Source: Nocardiopsis mwathae (GTDB lineage Bacteria; Actinomycetota; Actinomycetes; Streptosporangiales; Streptosporangiaceae). Taken from it: DNA of 64,000 nucleotides. The stretch covers positions 868,001 through 932,000 of the forward strand of contig NZ_JACHDS010000001.1 of the NCBI RefSeq assembly GCF_014201195.1. The letters run 5' to 3'. The translations under genes were made by a program, and so were the position numbers. Position 1 is the first letter of the stretch, and the number at the start of each line of letters is the position of its first letter. The notes under the pieces were generated by a model that did no database searches, was not told the DNA's origin, and was given only the letters and a program-made list of their open reading frames with translations. This document shows positions 36,150 to 45,104 of the stretch, piece by piece.

Positions 36150-36507
36150 GCGCTTCCCAACATGCGCCTCGGAGTTGACGTACGGGGGCAGCGCGCCACC
36201 CGTGTGCTCTGGGAGAGGGGCGGTGCCTTGGGGCCCAGAGGAAGCCCTGCCTTCCGCTTCGCGTGCAGCCGCTTCCGCGATCCGAAAGCTTCGGCGCCTC
36301 CCTGACGATGACCATGGGATTACATCCGAGGCTGTCCGTTTCGCCCGATGATTCCCCAGGATCATTCGGGGAGAGGGTCGGGCCAGGGCATCCGTCATAC
36401 GATTTATTCAGAGGGACAGGACTCGCTTGCCCAGCCCCGCCGACGACACTATCCCGCTGAGCCCTGCTACATGATTCCTCCGGATGTGCTGGCGCACCAG
36501 AACACGT
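36150..36507. other. Gene-free stretch
   Basis: About 360 bases without a credible gene. Starts with the end of the kinase transcript. Base composition drops noticeably from about 36300 on. Confidence 0.5.
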
Positions 36508-36513
36508 TAGAAT
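36508..36513 (+). promoter_or_regulatory. Candidate -10 box of a leaderless transcript
   Basis: TAGAAT ends seven bases before the GTG of the small membrane protein gene. This spacing would place the transcript start at the start codon. No ribosome site exists there, which fits leaderless translation. Confidence 0.35.
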
Positions 36514-36519
36514 CACCTT

Positions 36520-36750
36520 GTGCGTACAAACAAGAACAATGCCGAACTGTACTGGAAGATATGCTTCACTGTGTGCTTTGCCCTGCTTGCCCTGATGTTG
36601 TTGCAACCAAACTTTTCCGTGGGGGTAGCTGCTGTTGTAGCTGCGATCCTGGGGGTCGGTTTCCGGCTAGAGTCCGTAATCGTTGAGAACGGGACGTGTG
36701 GAGCTGAATCTGAGTCGGGAGGTTCTGAGACTGATTCGGTGAAGAAGTAG
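36520..36750 (+). CDS. Small two-TM membrane protein
   Basis: A 76-residue protein with two hydrophobic segments (YWKICFTVCFALLALMLL and FSVGVAAVVAAILGVGF) and a charged Ser/Glu-rich tail. GTG start (MRTNKNNAELY). It is in AT-richer DNA, with no close neighbour on its strand. No family recognised. Confidence 0.6.
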   Translation: MRTNKNNAELYWKICFTVCFALLALMLLQPNFSVGVAAVVAAILGVGFRLESVIVENGTCGAESESGGSETDSVKK

Positions 36751-36914
36751 GTTGGAGTGCAAGGGTGATCCTGGGACTCGAACATCCCGATGGCGGGAGC
36801 TGGTCTGATGTCGGTCATGCGGAGCCTGCACCTAACGTTTCAACACTGCTTCGGATTCGGATTGGAGCGCCTACGAATAAGTCTCATGACCCACCTATCG
36901 GAGCGCTGAAATCC

Positions 36915-37931
36915 TTACGAGAAACGCTCTTCAGCAAGATCCTCGGCCACAGACTTGATGAGATCCTCACGCTCTTCCGGAGTAGCCATCCGCAGTTGCC
37001 CTAGGATCTCCTGTACCTGCTTCTCGCTCAACTCGGATCCCCGTATACGCACAAGCATGTCCTCATTCATCTGGACTCTCGCCTCTTCAAATTTGCTCTC
37101 CTTCCCCCAGACGAGAAGATAATCTTCCTTCTCGTCGCAGATGTAATAATCGCAATCCGCATCATAGTCCCCCTCATTTCGATCCGAGTAAATACTCACA
37201 CGCTCATACTGGGGGTTCTGGTAATCGCCTCCCGCCCGGTAATCAACTCCCACGCAGCCCCTGAGCGAATCCGTGGACGCCCCTACCCAGTTCCATTTAT
37301 CCCCATCAATGACTGCAAACTTATCGCCGCACTTCTTGAGATCACTCCGTATCGCCTTCGATTGCTGTTGAGTCTCTTCTTGAATAAGGCTCCTCTCTTC
37401 CCAGGCGTCTATCGCCATTACCACCATTCCCACGATGCCAACGAAAATTGCAAAAACAACAAGAACCAGTGGTCCAGGTCCGATTCCATTTTTGTCGCGG
37501 GTTGCGAAGTATGCTCCAGAGCCACATGCTAAGGCGCCACCAATGCTCATTGCAATGAATGGAAGTATCCAAAAATCAGCGAAAGCGACAATGGAAATGG
37601 CCGTCATCAATGATGCCGTGACTTGTGCCCCAGTCGCCATACCTGAGATCGCGGCCGGTCGGGGGACCCTCATCAGCCGCAGAGCCAGCCACACGACCCC
37701 CCATACCAATACCGATACTGCAATGTTAATAAGGAAAAACGGTGGGGCCAGGAAGCCAAGCATCATTGCGACACCTATCCAGGCGGTCTGGCCGAGCTCA
37801 GCGCTTGCCATGGCGAACCAAAGCCAGGGAAGTAGCGCGCCGAAAATGGTGGAAATTACTATTGGGCGCCAGCCGGTGATTGCGACGCTATTTGGATGTT
37901 TGGGGCTGTCTGTAGCCTCAATGCTGTCCAT
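36915..37931 (-). CDS. Multipass membrane protein with Cys-containing C-terminal domain
   Basis: A 338-residue protein. About six TM segments (residues 25-180), then a soluble part of about 150 residues with Cys in KKCGDKFAV, LRGCVGVDYRAGGDYQNPQY, DADCDYYICDEKED. That part probably faces outside with two disulfides. The tail contains LRMATPEEREDLIKSVAEDL. Start preceded by AGGAAGGAA. GC is about 50% in a 60-base sample I counted (37501-37560) against about 77% at 13741-13800, so the gene may be acquired. Not recognised. Confidence 0.75.
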   Translation of the reverse strand: MDSIEATDSPKHPNSVAITGWRPIVISTIFGALLPWLWFAMASAELGQTAWIGVAMMLGFLAPPFFLINIAVSVLVWGVVWLALRLMRVPRPAAISGMATGAQVTASLMTAISIVAFADFWILPFIAMSIGGALACGSGAYFATRDKNGIGPGPLVLVVFAIFVGIVGMVVMAIDAWEERSLIQEETQQQSKAIRSDLKKCGDKFAVIDGDKWNWVGASTDSLRGCVGVDYRAGGDYQNPQYERVSIYSDRNEGDYDADCDYYICDEKEDYLLVWGKESKFEEARVQMNEDMLVRIRGSELSEKQVQEILGQLRMATPEEREDLIKSVAEDLAEERFS

Positions 37932-38044
37932 CTGGAGGTTCCTTCCTGTTCGTGTTTAAGGGCAACGAAAGTGTGCTCGCCAGTGGGAAATCCTGACCAG
38001 GAAGGAGTGTTCTCTAATGTTGAGGAACGATCTGATCCGTGTCC

Positions 38045-38518
38045 CTATCTTTGCCGGGGGGTTCCTTCTGTCCAGATGCACGGCGAAACCGCCCCAATGG
38101 AAATATCTCCGGATCTGTTCTCGCTTGCGAACATCTTGAAGTCATCGGCATCGTTCTCGAAGTGGAATCGAACATCACGAGGTCGCTCATCTGACACAAG
38201 ATCGTAACCACTGTCGATCCAATGATCATAGATCATTTGCATGGTTTGCTCGTTTTCTTCCTCGGGGAGGTCTTTTACCCAGAACTGTCTGTCGACGGTG
38301 ACTCGGTCGACGCGATTTTCATCGCAGGATGCGCTGGTGGAACTGCCGAATGGTTCAAGTCGGGCCTGTTCTGGGAGAGCGCCCATGGCTTCCTCAACGT
38401 ATAGATCTACCCGCTCAGCTGCCTCATCTTCGTCGATTGTGCTCCTATAGAGAATTCCGCACCCACTGAGAAGACCAATGAGAAGGCCTAGCGCCGCAGC
38501 TGATAGGGCACGCATCAT
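38045..38518 (-). CDS. Small lipoprotein, third gene of hydrolase cassette B
   Basis: A 157-residue lipoprotein with lipobox LLSGC (Cys20). Start at 38518, six bases after GGAG. Two further Cys (SASCDENRVD and AVSPCIW near the end) match those of its paralogue at 7232-7702. The common frame includes two-step motifs: QTMQMIYDHW versus QNIERMFEHW, and DISIGAVSPC versus ELSIGALSPC. It follows the hydrolase gene by 14 bases. AT-rich. Function unknown. Confidence 0.8.
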   Translation of the reverse strand: MMRALSAAALGLLIGLLSGCGILYRSTIDEDEAAERVDLYVEEAMGALPEQARLEPFGSSTSASCDENRVDRVTVDRQFWVKDLPEEENEQTMQMIYDHWIDSGYDLVSDERPRDVRFHFENDADDFKMFASENRSGDISIGAVSPCIWTEGTPRQR

Positions 38519-38532
38519 CTGTGTCTCCATTT

Positions 38533-40164
38533 CTATCTAGTGCCCGCGATGACTTCACCCATGTAGACCATGGGGCCACTTCGGGGGGTGTTGAAGTAAT
38601 CCGAATGTCCGTATCCAGGAGAATCGAACACCGTGGCCCCGAACTCATCCGAGCTGGGGTCGCTGCCATGTGCCCAGTCCGGAGTGCTGGAGATCCAGTC
38701 GTCGTCCCCCTGCGAGACGTGTACATTGCTCGATGGAATGTTCAATTCGCTGACGTGCTGGACATCCATTCCCGGACTTCCCACAGCGATGACGTTATCC
38801 ACCTCCAGCAGGGGTCCTGAGTTCTGGTCGTCGTCGCTTGAAGCTCTCTCCGACTTTTGGAGAGCGTGCCCCACTACTGTTGATCCATAGCTATGGCCGA
38901 TAAGTGTTGTGTTTGGTGGATTGCCCTGCTGGGTGGCGCTCAACCCGGCCTGAAAATCAATGAGTTCGTCTGCGCCGGATTTCACATTAAAGGGGAACGG
39001 TGCTTCAACCTTTGTCGGTGCATCATATCCGATCCAGCTGATCACTGCGTTGTTCACCCCTGAGTCTTCGCCGAGTACCGCATCTGCATCTGACTTCAGG
39101 CGTTGGGCCCGACCGTGCTGACCGTTTACGCTCATCCAGTCGGTGTCGGTTCCGGGAACGAGAGTCGCGACGTTATCGGCAGTATCTGGATTCCCCTCGG
39201 ATACGATGGCGCGTCCCACTCCACCGCTGGTGTCCAGGGCCAGTAGGTATGCATTATTGTCCTCCTCGTTCAGATTTTTCATGAGTTGTTCGAGCTCCTC
39301 GAACTCGGTGCTCTTCTCGCCATGCTCAGCCTTGGCTCGTTCAACCTCCTTTTCTAGGAAAGCTTGATTAAGCTCGTCGCGCACGATAACAGGTATCCCA
39401 TTCATCATGCGCAACTCGTCGGGGTAATCCGCCTTCAACTCTTTTTGCTTTGCGGGGCTCAGGTTCTCCCACCACAGGTTCACATCTTCGGGGTCACTTC
39501 CCGGCTTTGGTACGCCGTGGCCAAAGTCGGGGATCTCTGGGATCTCTGGCTTGTCGTACTGCGATCCCATGATGTTGTATGGAGCCCAACTGAGATACCC
39601 CGCATCCTGCAGTTGTCGAATGTTGTCTTCGGTGGCTCCTTTCTTTAGTTTGTCGCCTATTTCCTCGGCGTCTTCCTCGAATTTTTCCCAGTCCTTCTGT
39701 GCTTTCTTTCTCTGTTCTTTGAAGTCCTTCTTCATGGCATCAATGGCACGGTCCTTGGCGCCAGTCCAGACCGTGCTATCATTTCTCTCTGCGTTCTGAA
39801 TTTTCTTCAGGTGTAGCCTCTCGGAGTTCTTCCACCTGTCTATGTTCATCTGGCGAGTGTCTTTGTAGTCTTCGACGATGTCGGCCCATTCGCTCGTGAC
39901 CGCGATCAGGTAGGAGATGGAGAGGACTGCTTCCTGCCACTTGGACTGGTCGTAGTCGGCTTCGTCGGTGATCTTCCACGCGATCAGGTCGCTGAACTCG
40001 ACGGATGAGCTGTTGAACTCGTCGTAGAGGTTTCCTGAGCGGCCGGTGATGCGACCCATGAACGTCTCGAAGTCTTCAACGAAGTCCCGGAGTCTTCCCT
40101 CGCGGGCGATTGTCAGGTCCGGTATGAAGGTGCAGCCGGATTCGCTGAACTCGAACTTCGCCAC
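38533..40164 (-). CDS. Alpha/beta hydrolase, DUF1023-like (cassette B)
   Basis: 543 residues, paralogue of the protein at 7722-9329. N-terminal helical half starting AKFEFSESGCTFIPDLTIA, then hydrolase with LIGHSYGSTVVGHA (Ser near 424), Asp in QGDDDWISSTPD and His in GYGHSDYF. The start codon is GTG with AGGAG upstream. Identity with copy A is high in the head and in the catalytic core, but loops differ. The substrate is unknown; lipid esters are the usual guess. Confidence 0.87.
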   Translation of the reverse strand: MAKFEFSESGCTFIPDLTIAREGRLRDFVEDFETFMGRITGRSGNLYDEFNSSSVEFSDLIAWKITDEADYDQSKWQEAVLSISYLIAVTSEWADIVEDYKDTRQMNIDRWKNSERLHLKKIQNAERNDSTVWTGAKDRAIDAMKKDFKEQRKKAQKDWEKFEEDAEEIGDKLKKGATEDNIRQLQDAGYLSWAPYNIMGSQYDKPEIPEIPDFGHGVPKPGSDPEDVNLWWENLSPAKQKELKADYPDELRMMNGIPVIVRDELNQAFLEKEVERAKAEHGEKSTEFEELEQLMKNLNEEDNNAYLLALDTSGGVGRAIVSEGNPDTADNVATLVPGTDTDWMSVNGQHGRAQRLKSDADAVLGEDSGVNNAVISWIGYDAPTKVEAPFPFNVKSGADELIDFQAGLSATQQGNPPNTTLIGHSYGSTVVGHALQKSERASSDDDQNSGPLLEVDNVIAVGSPGMDVQHVSELNIPSSNVHVSQGDDDWISSTPDWAHGSDPSSDEFGATVFDSPGYGHSDYFNTPRSGPMVYMGEVIAGTR

Positions 40165-40222
40165 AGGTGTCTCCTGGAGTTGGGGGTTGGGGGGTCGGGG
40201 GAGTGTGGGAATGGGGAAAGAA

Positions 40223-40552
40223 TCAGCCGTTGACGCTGCGGCTGAGGCCGGGCCAGGCGCCTTGGAAGTCTTCGGAGGCGTCGTAGTCGTTCTTGGCGGC
40301 TGCGGATGCGCCGGACTTGATGTTCTCGCTGAGTCGCAGTCCGTGGATCTGGAGCTCGCCGAGGAAGACGGAGGTGTCTTCTCGGAACTTGTCGTAGCCC
40401 TGGCGCACGGGGAACTCGGCGGCAGGGCTACGGATGTCTTCGAGCATTGTTTCGAAGGTGTCGGTCAGGCCGACCATGGCCTCGGCGAGCGTCTCGGCGG
40501 CCTCGCCTTTGCTCTTGCCCGCGACGACATTGACACCGATTTCTTCGCTCAA
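40223..40552 (-). CDS. Small helical protein, first gene of cassette B
   Basis: A 109-residue protein with start TTG (MSEEIGVNVVAG). It is close to the protein at 9364-9693 along its whole length, including the C-terminal WPGLSR motif and ENIKSGASAAAKNDYDASED. It is the first gene of the cassette and is separated from the hydrolase gene by 58 bases. It may pair with the helical head of the hydrolase. Confidence 0.8.
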   Translation of the reverse strand: MSEEIGVNVVAGKSKGEAAETLAEAMVGLTDTFETMLEDIRSPAAEFPVRQGYDKFREDTSVFLGELQIHGLRLSENIKSGASAAAKNDYDASEDFQGAWPGLSRSVNG

Positions 40553-40682
40553 GACTCACTCATTCCATCATTGAAGTACGTGCGGGGCGGACAATATCGT
40601 CATTATGAGGGAATTGCGGCAAGGGGGAGCGGCGGGGAGCCGGGCGGCACGTGGCCGGATCAGGCCAATTGTGTAGGCGCAT

Positions 40683-40700
40683 CGCCGGAGGTGTCCGGCG
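40683..40700 (-). terminator. Short hairpin terminator after the DUF3592-type gene
   Basis: CGCCGGA, GGTG loop, TCCGGCG, 45 bases after the stop at 40746. Confidence 0.55.
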
Positions 40701-40745
40701 GTCGATCGGTTCGCCGACTCGTGGGATCGCCTCGGCAGCCGTAGG

Positions 40746-41678
40746 TCATGCCGGGAAGAAGAGGGCGATCACCAGGCCGACGAGGATGAACAGAGTGCCG
40801 AGCCCGATTCCGGCCACTGGGGCGACCGTGCTCGACTGCCAGGAGCCGACGGCGATCACCGTCGGGTCCGACTGGTCGTAAAGGACCTCCAGCCGCTGCC
40901 CCGGCTCGTAGCGGGTGGCGCTCGACGCGACGGGCGCACGGCGGTGGACCTGCCGGCCGTCGGGCAGGTCGAACAGCACCGTGAACGCGTTCACCCACGT
41001 CGTCATGGCCGACGTGGTGATGTGGGACCTGTTGCGGGAACGGCGCTGGGACGGCTCCTCCCACGAGTGGGTGACCGTGGCGAAAGCACGCCCGGACGAA
41101 CGGCGCAGCGTGGAGCTCTCGACCCCGGACCAGATCCCGCGCAGCAGGGCCAGGAGTCCGCTGAAGACGAAGATCGCGCCGAACGCCACGGGCCCGGCGT
41201 CCCCAAGGGCCTCGTAGAACAGCAGAACGGTCAGCATCGACGCGATGGTCGCGACGAAGAGGAAGTTGTGGACGTACGTGTCCACGGCCGACGATTTCTT
41301 CGGCTCGGGAGCGCCGGGAAGCGGGTGCAGGTAGGGATTGTGCGCGATCTCCACGTTGGAGGGGTTGTGCGGGTCGAACCGGATGGGGACCCGCCACCCC
41401 ACCACGGGCACGATGCCGCCGAAGCCGCCCGACAGCTCGCTCACGTGCTCAGCGCCGGACGGGGAGCGGAAACGCAGCGTGAAGGGGTGCTCGGTGCGCT
41501 GGGGAGGAGCCAGCGGTCCGACCGACGCGACAACGGCCTCCGCGTCCACGCCCCGGCGTTGCAGGGTCCGCTTCCGGAGCCGCTCGAAGGTCGGTTTCGC
41601 CACGTTGTAGACGAGGAACAGACCGATGGCGACGGCGAACAGGATCGTACTGGGGTCGAGATCGGACACTACTGACAC
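40746..41678 (-). CDS. DUF3592-like membrane protein, copy 2
   Basis: A 310-residue paralogue of the protein at 14519-15451, equal in length. Same layout: N-terminal TM, SH3-like beta part (TEHPFTLRFRSPSGAEHVSE, FGGIVPVVGWRVPIRFDP), TM pair near the middle, second beta part (VNAFTVLFDLPDGRQVHRRA) and C-terminal TM. It directly follows cassette B on the map. Function unknown. Confidence 0.82.
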   Translation of the reverse strand: MSVVSDLDPSTILFAVAIGLFLVYNVAKPTFERLRKRTLQRRGVDAEAVVASVGPLAPPQRTEHPFTLRFRSPSGAEHVSELSGGFGGIVPVVGWRVPIRFDPHNPSNVEIAHNPYLHPLPGAPEPKKSSAVDTYVHNFLFVATIASMLTVLLFYEALGDAGPVAFGAIFVFSGLLALLRGIWSGVESSTLRRSSGRAFATVTHSWEEPSQRRSRNRSHITTSAMTTWVNAFTVLFDLPDGRQVHRRAPVASSATRYEPGQRLEVLYDQSDPTVIAVGSWQSSTVAPVAGIGLGTLFILVGLVIALFFPA

Positions 41679-41780
41679 CGCTTCTCGGATCGGGAGGAAA
41701 ACGCAGCGTGCATCGTACCTTCACGCCGATCGGTGCGTCATGACCGGATGGGGTGGGAACCTCCCGGTCGGGCGGCGTGA

Positions 41781-41810
41781 GTGCCGGGAACGCGGTCGCG
41801 CTCCCGGCAC
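41781..41810 (-). terminator. Hairpin terminator after the four-TM gene
   Basis: GTGCCGGGA (41781-41789) pairs with TCCCGGCAC (41802-41810), with an inner CGCG pair, about 55 bases after the stop at 41866. It ends triad A. Confidence 0.65.
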
Positions 41811-41865
41811 CCGGCAGACCGGCGGTCCGGCGCCGGCCGGACGAGTCGCGAGTCGGCCCCTGGTG

Positions 41866-42264
41866 TCAGGCACGCATGGTCCGGATGAGCTGCCACCCGA
41901 CGATGGCGCCGGCGACGGCTGTGGCGTTCCACGCCAGCAGACCGCCCATCACCGCTCCACTGCTCACCCCGGTGACGAGGAGACCGTCGATCAGGTAGAG
42001 CAGCGTTCCCGTCACCGGAATGGCGAGACAGGCCACCGCGCTGCGCCGGGTACCGCGCCGCCCCTCCTGGGGGCGGTGGACGATCGCCGACATCGACGCG
42101 GCGAGGAAGTAGACCACGAAGCTGACCGCGGCCTGCCAGACCACCGCGCTCCAGAGGACTTCCAGCTGTTCCACCGTGGCGTACTCAAGCATGATTCTGA
42201 TGCCGAGCACAGTGGTGACGGCATAGACCACGAGCCCGATCGCCCATGGCTTGATCAAGTCCAT
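41866..42264 (-). CDS. Four-TM small membrane protein (triad A)
   Basis: A 132-residue protein with four hydrophobic segments. The N-terminus MDLIKPWAIG matches MDLAKSWSVG of the protein at 55014-55418, and the cytoplasmic loop between TM2 and TM3 is basic in both (HRPQEGRRGTRRS). Last gene in a set: pilin-headed protein, lipoprotein, four-TM protein. It may anchor or chaperone the others. Not recognised. Confidence 0.75.
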   Translation of the reverse strand: MDLIKPWAIGLVVYAVTTVLGIRIMLEYATVEQLEVLWSAVVWQAAVSFVVYFLAASMSAIVHRPQEGRRGTRRSAVACLAIPVTGTLLYLIDGLLVTGVSSGAVMGGLLAWNATAVAGAIVGWQLIRTMRA

Positions 42265-42320
42265 GCGGACTCGGAACTCCTTTCATCCGGCTTCAAACAG
42301 GTGCGCGACAGACCGGGGGT

Positions 42321-42827
42321 TCAGTCTTCGGGTGAGTGGACCGTGCCGGTGATCTGGTCGACCAGTTCGTCGTCCAGATAGGTGTGGTCTCCGGTCAGCC
42401 GGAACAGCACTCCCCGGCCATCCTCGAGCTTCATCGCGATGTCGACCCCGCGGATGGTGTCGATGTCCTCGTCGCCGTCGAACTCGTAGGTGTAGTCGTA
42501 GCGCTCGGAGTCGGGGACACCCGCAACCTCGTAGTCCCAGTCCTTGTCCAGGTACTCGAATTTCGGCTCGAACTTGATCTCGGCCTGCGCGGTCCCGCCG
42601 ACGGCCGCCGCGCTGTCGACCTCGTCGCCGGCCAGCATCACGTCCACCTGCGCACGGTCCTCATCGAAGTCGGACGGCAGGGCGTAGGAGATCCCCTCCG
42701 CCGACTCGTCGGTGAAGCCGTCCGGCGCCTCCGCGGGTCCTCCGCCGTCCGCCCCGCAGCCCGCAAGGGCCGTGAGGAGGGCGGCGCCGAAGACGGCCGC
42801 GCTAGTCGTCCTTGCTGCACGCTTCAT
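42321..42827 (-). CDS. Acidic lipoprotein (triad A), paralogue of the one at 4.7 kb
   Basis: A 168-residue lipoprotein with lipobox ALAGC (Cys24). The chosen ATG (42827) lies inside the end of the pilin-headed gene, with GGGAG ten bases upstream; the overlap is 26 bases, so translation is coupled. Mature part: GISYALPSDFDEDRAQVDV and a C-terminal RGVDIAMKLEDGRGVLFR, both shared with the lipoprotein at 4667-5323. Very acidic. It probably acts on the outer face of the membrane with the pilin-headed protein. Confidence 0.82.
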   Translation of the reverse strand: MKRAARTTSAAVFGAALLTALAGCGADGGGPAEAPDGFTDESAEGISYALPSDFDEDRAQVDVMLAGDEVDSAAAVGGTAQAEIKFEPKFEYLDKDWDYEVAGVPDSERYDYTYEFDGDEDIDTIRGVDIAMKLEDGRGVLFRLTGDHTYLDDELVDQITGTVHSPED

Positions 42828-44217
42828 AGGGCACATACTCCCGACTTCCGTTGTTGGGGGCTCCGAGGTACTCGGCTTCACTGATGTCCTGGGACGTCCC
42901 GCCCCAGGTCCCGCCGAAGCCGAACTTCAATCCGAGCTTGACCTCGGCGCCGACCTTGTGGGTGTTGTCCTCACCGTCGTAGCTGGCCCTGGTGGTCTTC
43001 CCGTTCTCGAACACCCACTCCTCGAACGGGGTGGGGTTCTCGCTGAGCTCGGTGGGGTCGGCGGCATCCCAGGTCAGGGGAATGACGTTGTCATCGGCGA
43101 ACATGCCCATCCATTCCTTGACCATCTCCCCCTCCTCGGCGCTCTCGACGTCGATCTCGGTGGTGGTGATCACCGGTGCCATACCGACACCATCGTCCTT
43201 CACCTGCGTGAGCTCCAGCTTGGTGATGTTGCCCTTCTCGTCCTCGGTGATCTTGATGGCGCCGGTCCGGTCGATACCGGCCGTCCCCTTCTTGACCTGG
43301 CCGTCGGCGGCGATACTGGCGGACCCGCCGATCTCGTAGATCGTCGTGGTCTCGCCGGTCTTGCGGTTGCGCTCCTCACCCATCGCCGCCTGGACCTGGA
43401 TGGCGCCGTCCAGCCCGAGGTTGGGGTTCAGCCCCCAGCCGTTGTCCTTGTCGCCGTCCTGGCCCCCGCGGTCCGGCTTCTTCGAACCGAACTTCAGACC
43501 GAGGTAGCCGTCGACGCCCGCCTCGGTGCCGAGCGTGGTGCGGGTGATGTCGGGGTCGGGGATGTCCGGCCCGATGAGGTTGTTGGTCTGCTCGCGGGCC
43601 CAGCCGCCGATCAGCGGGATCTGACCGACGGTGTTCTTGGAGAGGGCGTCGACCTTCTGGAACTTGGCGAGTTCGTCCTCCATGGCCTTGGCCTCCGCAG
43701 GGGAGTCGAACACCCACGAGCTGCCGTTCTCCAGCGTCATGCCGGCTCCGACATCGACCTCGGCGCCGATCTTGGAGGACCCGCCGAGGTCCACCGAGAC
43801 ACCGGCACCGGTGCTGACGCCGACCATGTCGCCGTCGACCAGCGTGATCTTGGTGGTGCCGTCGGAGAACTCCTCCTTGATGAAGGCGTAGTCCTGGCCG
43901 ACGTCGACGAAAAGCACGCTGATGCTTCCGCCGCCGATGTCGGTGTTCTTCGACACCAGGCACTTGTCCGGCTCGTACTCCTCATCGGCGAGCCGCTGCC
44001 GGTTGTTGCACTCGCTCTCCAGGCCGACGAAGTTGAACGCCTCGCACACGGAGTCCTTGATCGAGGCGACGATCTGGTTCGAGCTCTGGGTGAAGCCGGT
44101 CGCGAGGAGCGCGACGACGATCACGCCGATGGTGAGGACGACGCCGGCGTACTCGACGAATCCTGCGCCCCTGTCGGAGCGTGTTAACGCCCCGCGGCTT
44201 CTACTCCCGATCATCAT
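42802..44217 (-). CDS. Prepilin-headed beta-rich protein (triad A)
   Basis: A 471-residue protein. The N-terminus is a type IVb prepilin segment: DRG then AGFVEYAG (predicted cleavage after Gly17, Glu at +5), followed by a 20-residue hydrophobic helix. Then comes a Cys pair (DSVCEAFNFVGLESEC), a third Cys in PDKCLVS, and about 400 residues that look beta-rich with many Gly/Val/Thr repeats such as VSTGAGVSVDLGGSSKIGAE. The end ISEAEYLGAPNNGSREYVPY and final Cys match the protein at 56097-57572. Length is far above that of ordinary Flp pilins (under 100). The lipoprotein and four-TM genes follow. It may be a surface structure anchored through a pilin-type helix. Confidence 0.84.
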   Translation of the reverse strand: MMIGSRSRGALTRSDRGAGFVEYAGVVLTIGVIVVALLATGFTQSSNQIVASIKDSVCEAFNFVGLESECNNRQRLADEEYEPDKCLVSKNTDIGGGSISVLFVDVGQDYAFIKEEFSDGTTKITLVDGDMVGVSTGAGVSVDLGGSSKIGAEVDVGAGMTLENGSSWVFDSPAEAKAMEDELAKFQKVDALSKNTVGQIPLIGGWAREQTNNLIGPDIPDPDITRTTLGTEAGVDGYLGLKFGSKKPDRGGQDGDKDNGWGLNPNLGLDGAIQVQAAMGEERNRKTGETTTIYEIGGSASIAADGQVKKGTAGIDRTGAIKITEDEKGNITKLELTQVKDDGVGMAPVITTTEIDVESAEEGEMVKEWMGMFADDNVIPLTWDAADPTELSENPTPFEEWVFENGKTTRASYDGEDNTHKVGAEVKLGLKFGFGGTWGGTSQDISEAEYLGAPNNGSREYVPYEACSKDD

Positions 44218-44380
44218 CTACCGTCCGCTCGAGGCCACCACCGGGAGAGTCGAGACACGAGGTCGGGGAGAGCATCGCACTCTCGCTCGGGTGGCCGATT
44301 CAGCTCAATGGCAGATGACAGTAGAGCCGGAGTAGTCGGGCGAGGAAGAGTTCAAAGACCCAATCAAGTACCCAACCTCA

Positions 44381-44412
44381 GTGGGCAATAGGCCCACGGG
44401 CACGGGCAGCCC
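44381..44412 (-). promoter_or_regulatory. Leader element resembling two others upstream of pilin-type genes
   Basis: Forward strand reads GTGGGCAATAGGCCCACGGG and then CACGGGCAGCCC, with a GTGGGC/GCCCAC stem. Located 164 bases upstream of the pilin-headed gene start at 44217. It resembles the two better-matching elements at 47903-47936 and 62946-62980, though less closely. Confidence 0.35.
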
Positions 44413-44461
44413 CGTCCACGGGACTGCAGTAGGTGGTTGGGGGACGATCCGGCGTCCCGGC

Positions 44462-45085
44462 TCAGCCTTCCTCGCCGACGCGGGCGGAGGCCACCATGGC
44501 CTTCGCGGCCTGCTCGTCGAACTCGTCGACATGGGCTCCGTACCGCAAGACGAAGTGCTCGTCCTCCTTCTCTCCACCGATGAGCAGGTCCCATTGGACA
44601 GTGGGGTAGCCGTCTACGTCCTTGTAGTGGCTCTTCATCAAGGAGGCGTTGATCGAGCCGGGGACCTCGATGTCGTCTTCGCTGGTGATCTCCGCATCAG
44701 GGTCCCACGCTTTGATCTTCCCGCTGATCATGATGGGGGCGCCAAAAATGGGATTGCTGTCTTCTTCGAAGACGAGGATCGCGGGCGGCTCCCAGTCGTG
44801 GGGGTAGGACTCTACGGTGTCCTCCGGGGTGAGGGTGAGCGAGGCGAGTGTGTCGTTCTCAGGTTCGTACTTGACCATGTCGGCCGGAGGAGTGAAGGTC
44901 AGCGCGCCGACGGTCACGGTGTCGCCCGAGGCTTCCCGCCCCTCCGTGTCACTGCTGTCCTGTTCCTGTTGGGGGGTCGCATCCGGGGCTACCTCGTCGA
45001 CCCCGCCACCGCACCCTGCGGCGAACAGGACCGTCCCTGTGAGTGCGAAACCAGCTGCGGCGATTCTCGTCATGTCGAACGTCAT
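44462..45085 (-). CDS. Acidic lipoprotein (after triad B)
   Basis: A 207-residue lipoprotein with lipobox AAGC (Cys25). After a Gln/Glu/Asp-rich spacer it has VTVGALTFTPPADMVKYEP, a middle segment MISGKIKAWDPDAEITSEDD and the end HFVLRYGAHVDEFDEQAAKA. It is strongly similar to the lipoprotein at 45579-46190 and to the family shape of LpqN/PsbP-type lipoproteins. It is a tandem duplicate separated from its paralogue by the four-TM gene. Role unknown. Confidence 0.82.
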   Translation of the reverse strand: MTFDMTRIAAAGFALTGTVLFAAGCGGGVDEVAPDATPQQEQDSSDTEGREASGDTVTVGALTFTPPADMVKYEPENDTLASLTLTPEDTVESYPHDWEPPAILVFEEDSNPIFGAPIMISGKIKAWDPDAEITSEDDIEVPGSINASLMKSHYKDVDGYPTVQWDLLIGGEKEDEHFVLRYGAHVDEFDEQAAKAMVASARVGEEG

Positions 45086-45104
45086 CCGTTCCTTCGGTGG
45101 ACGA

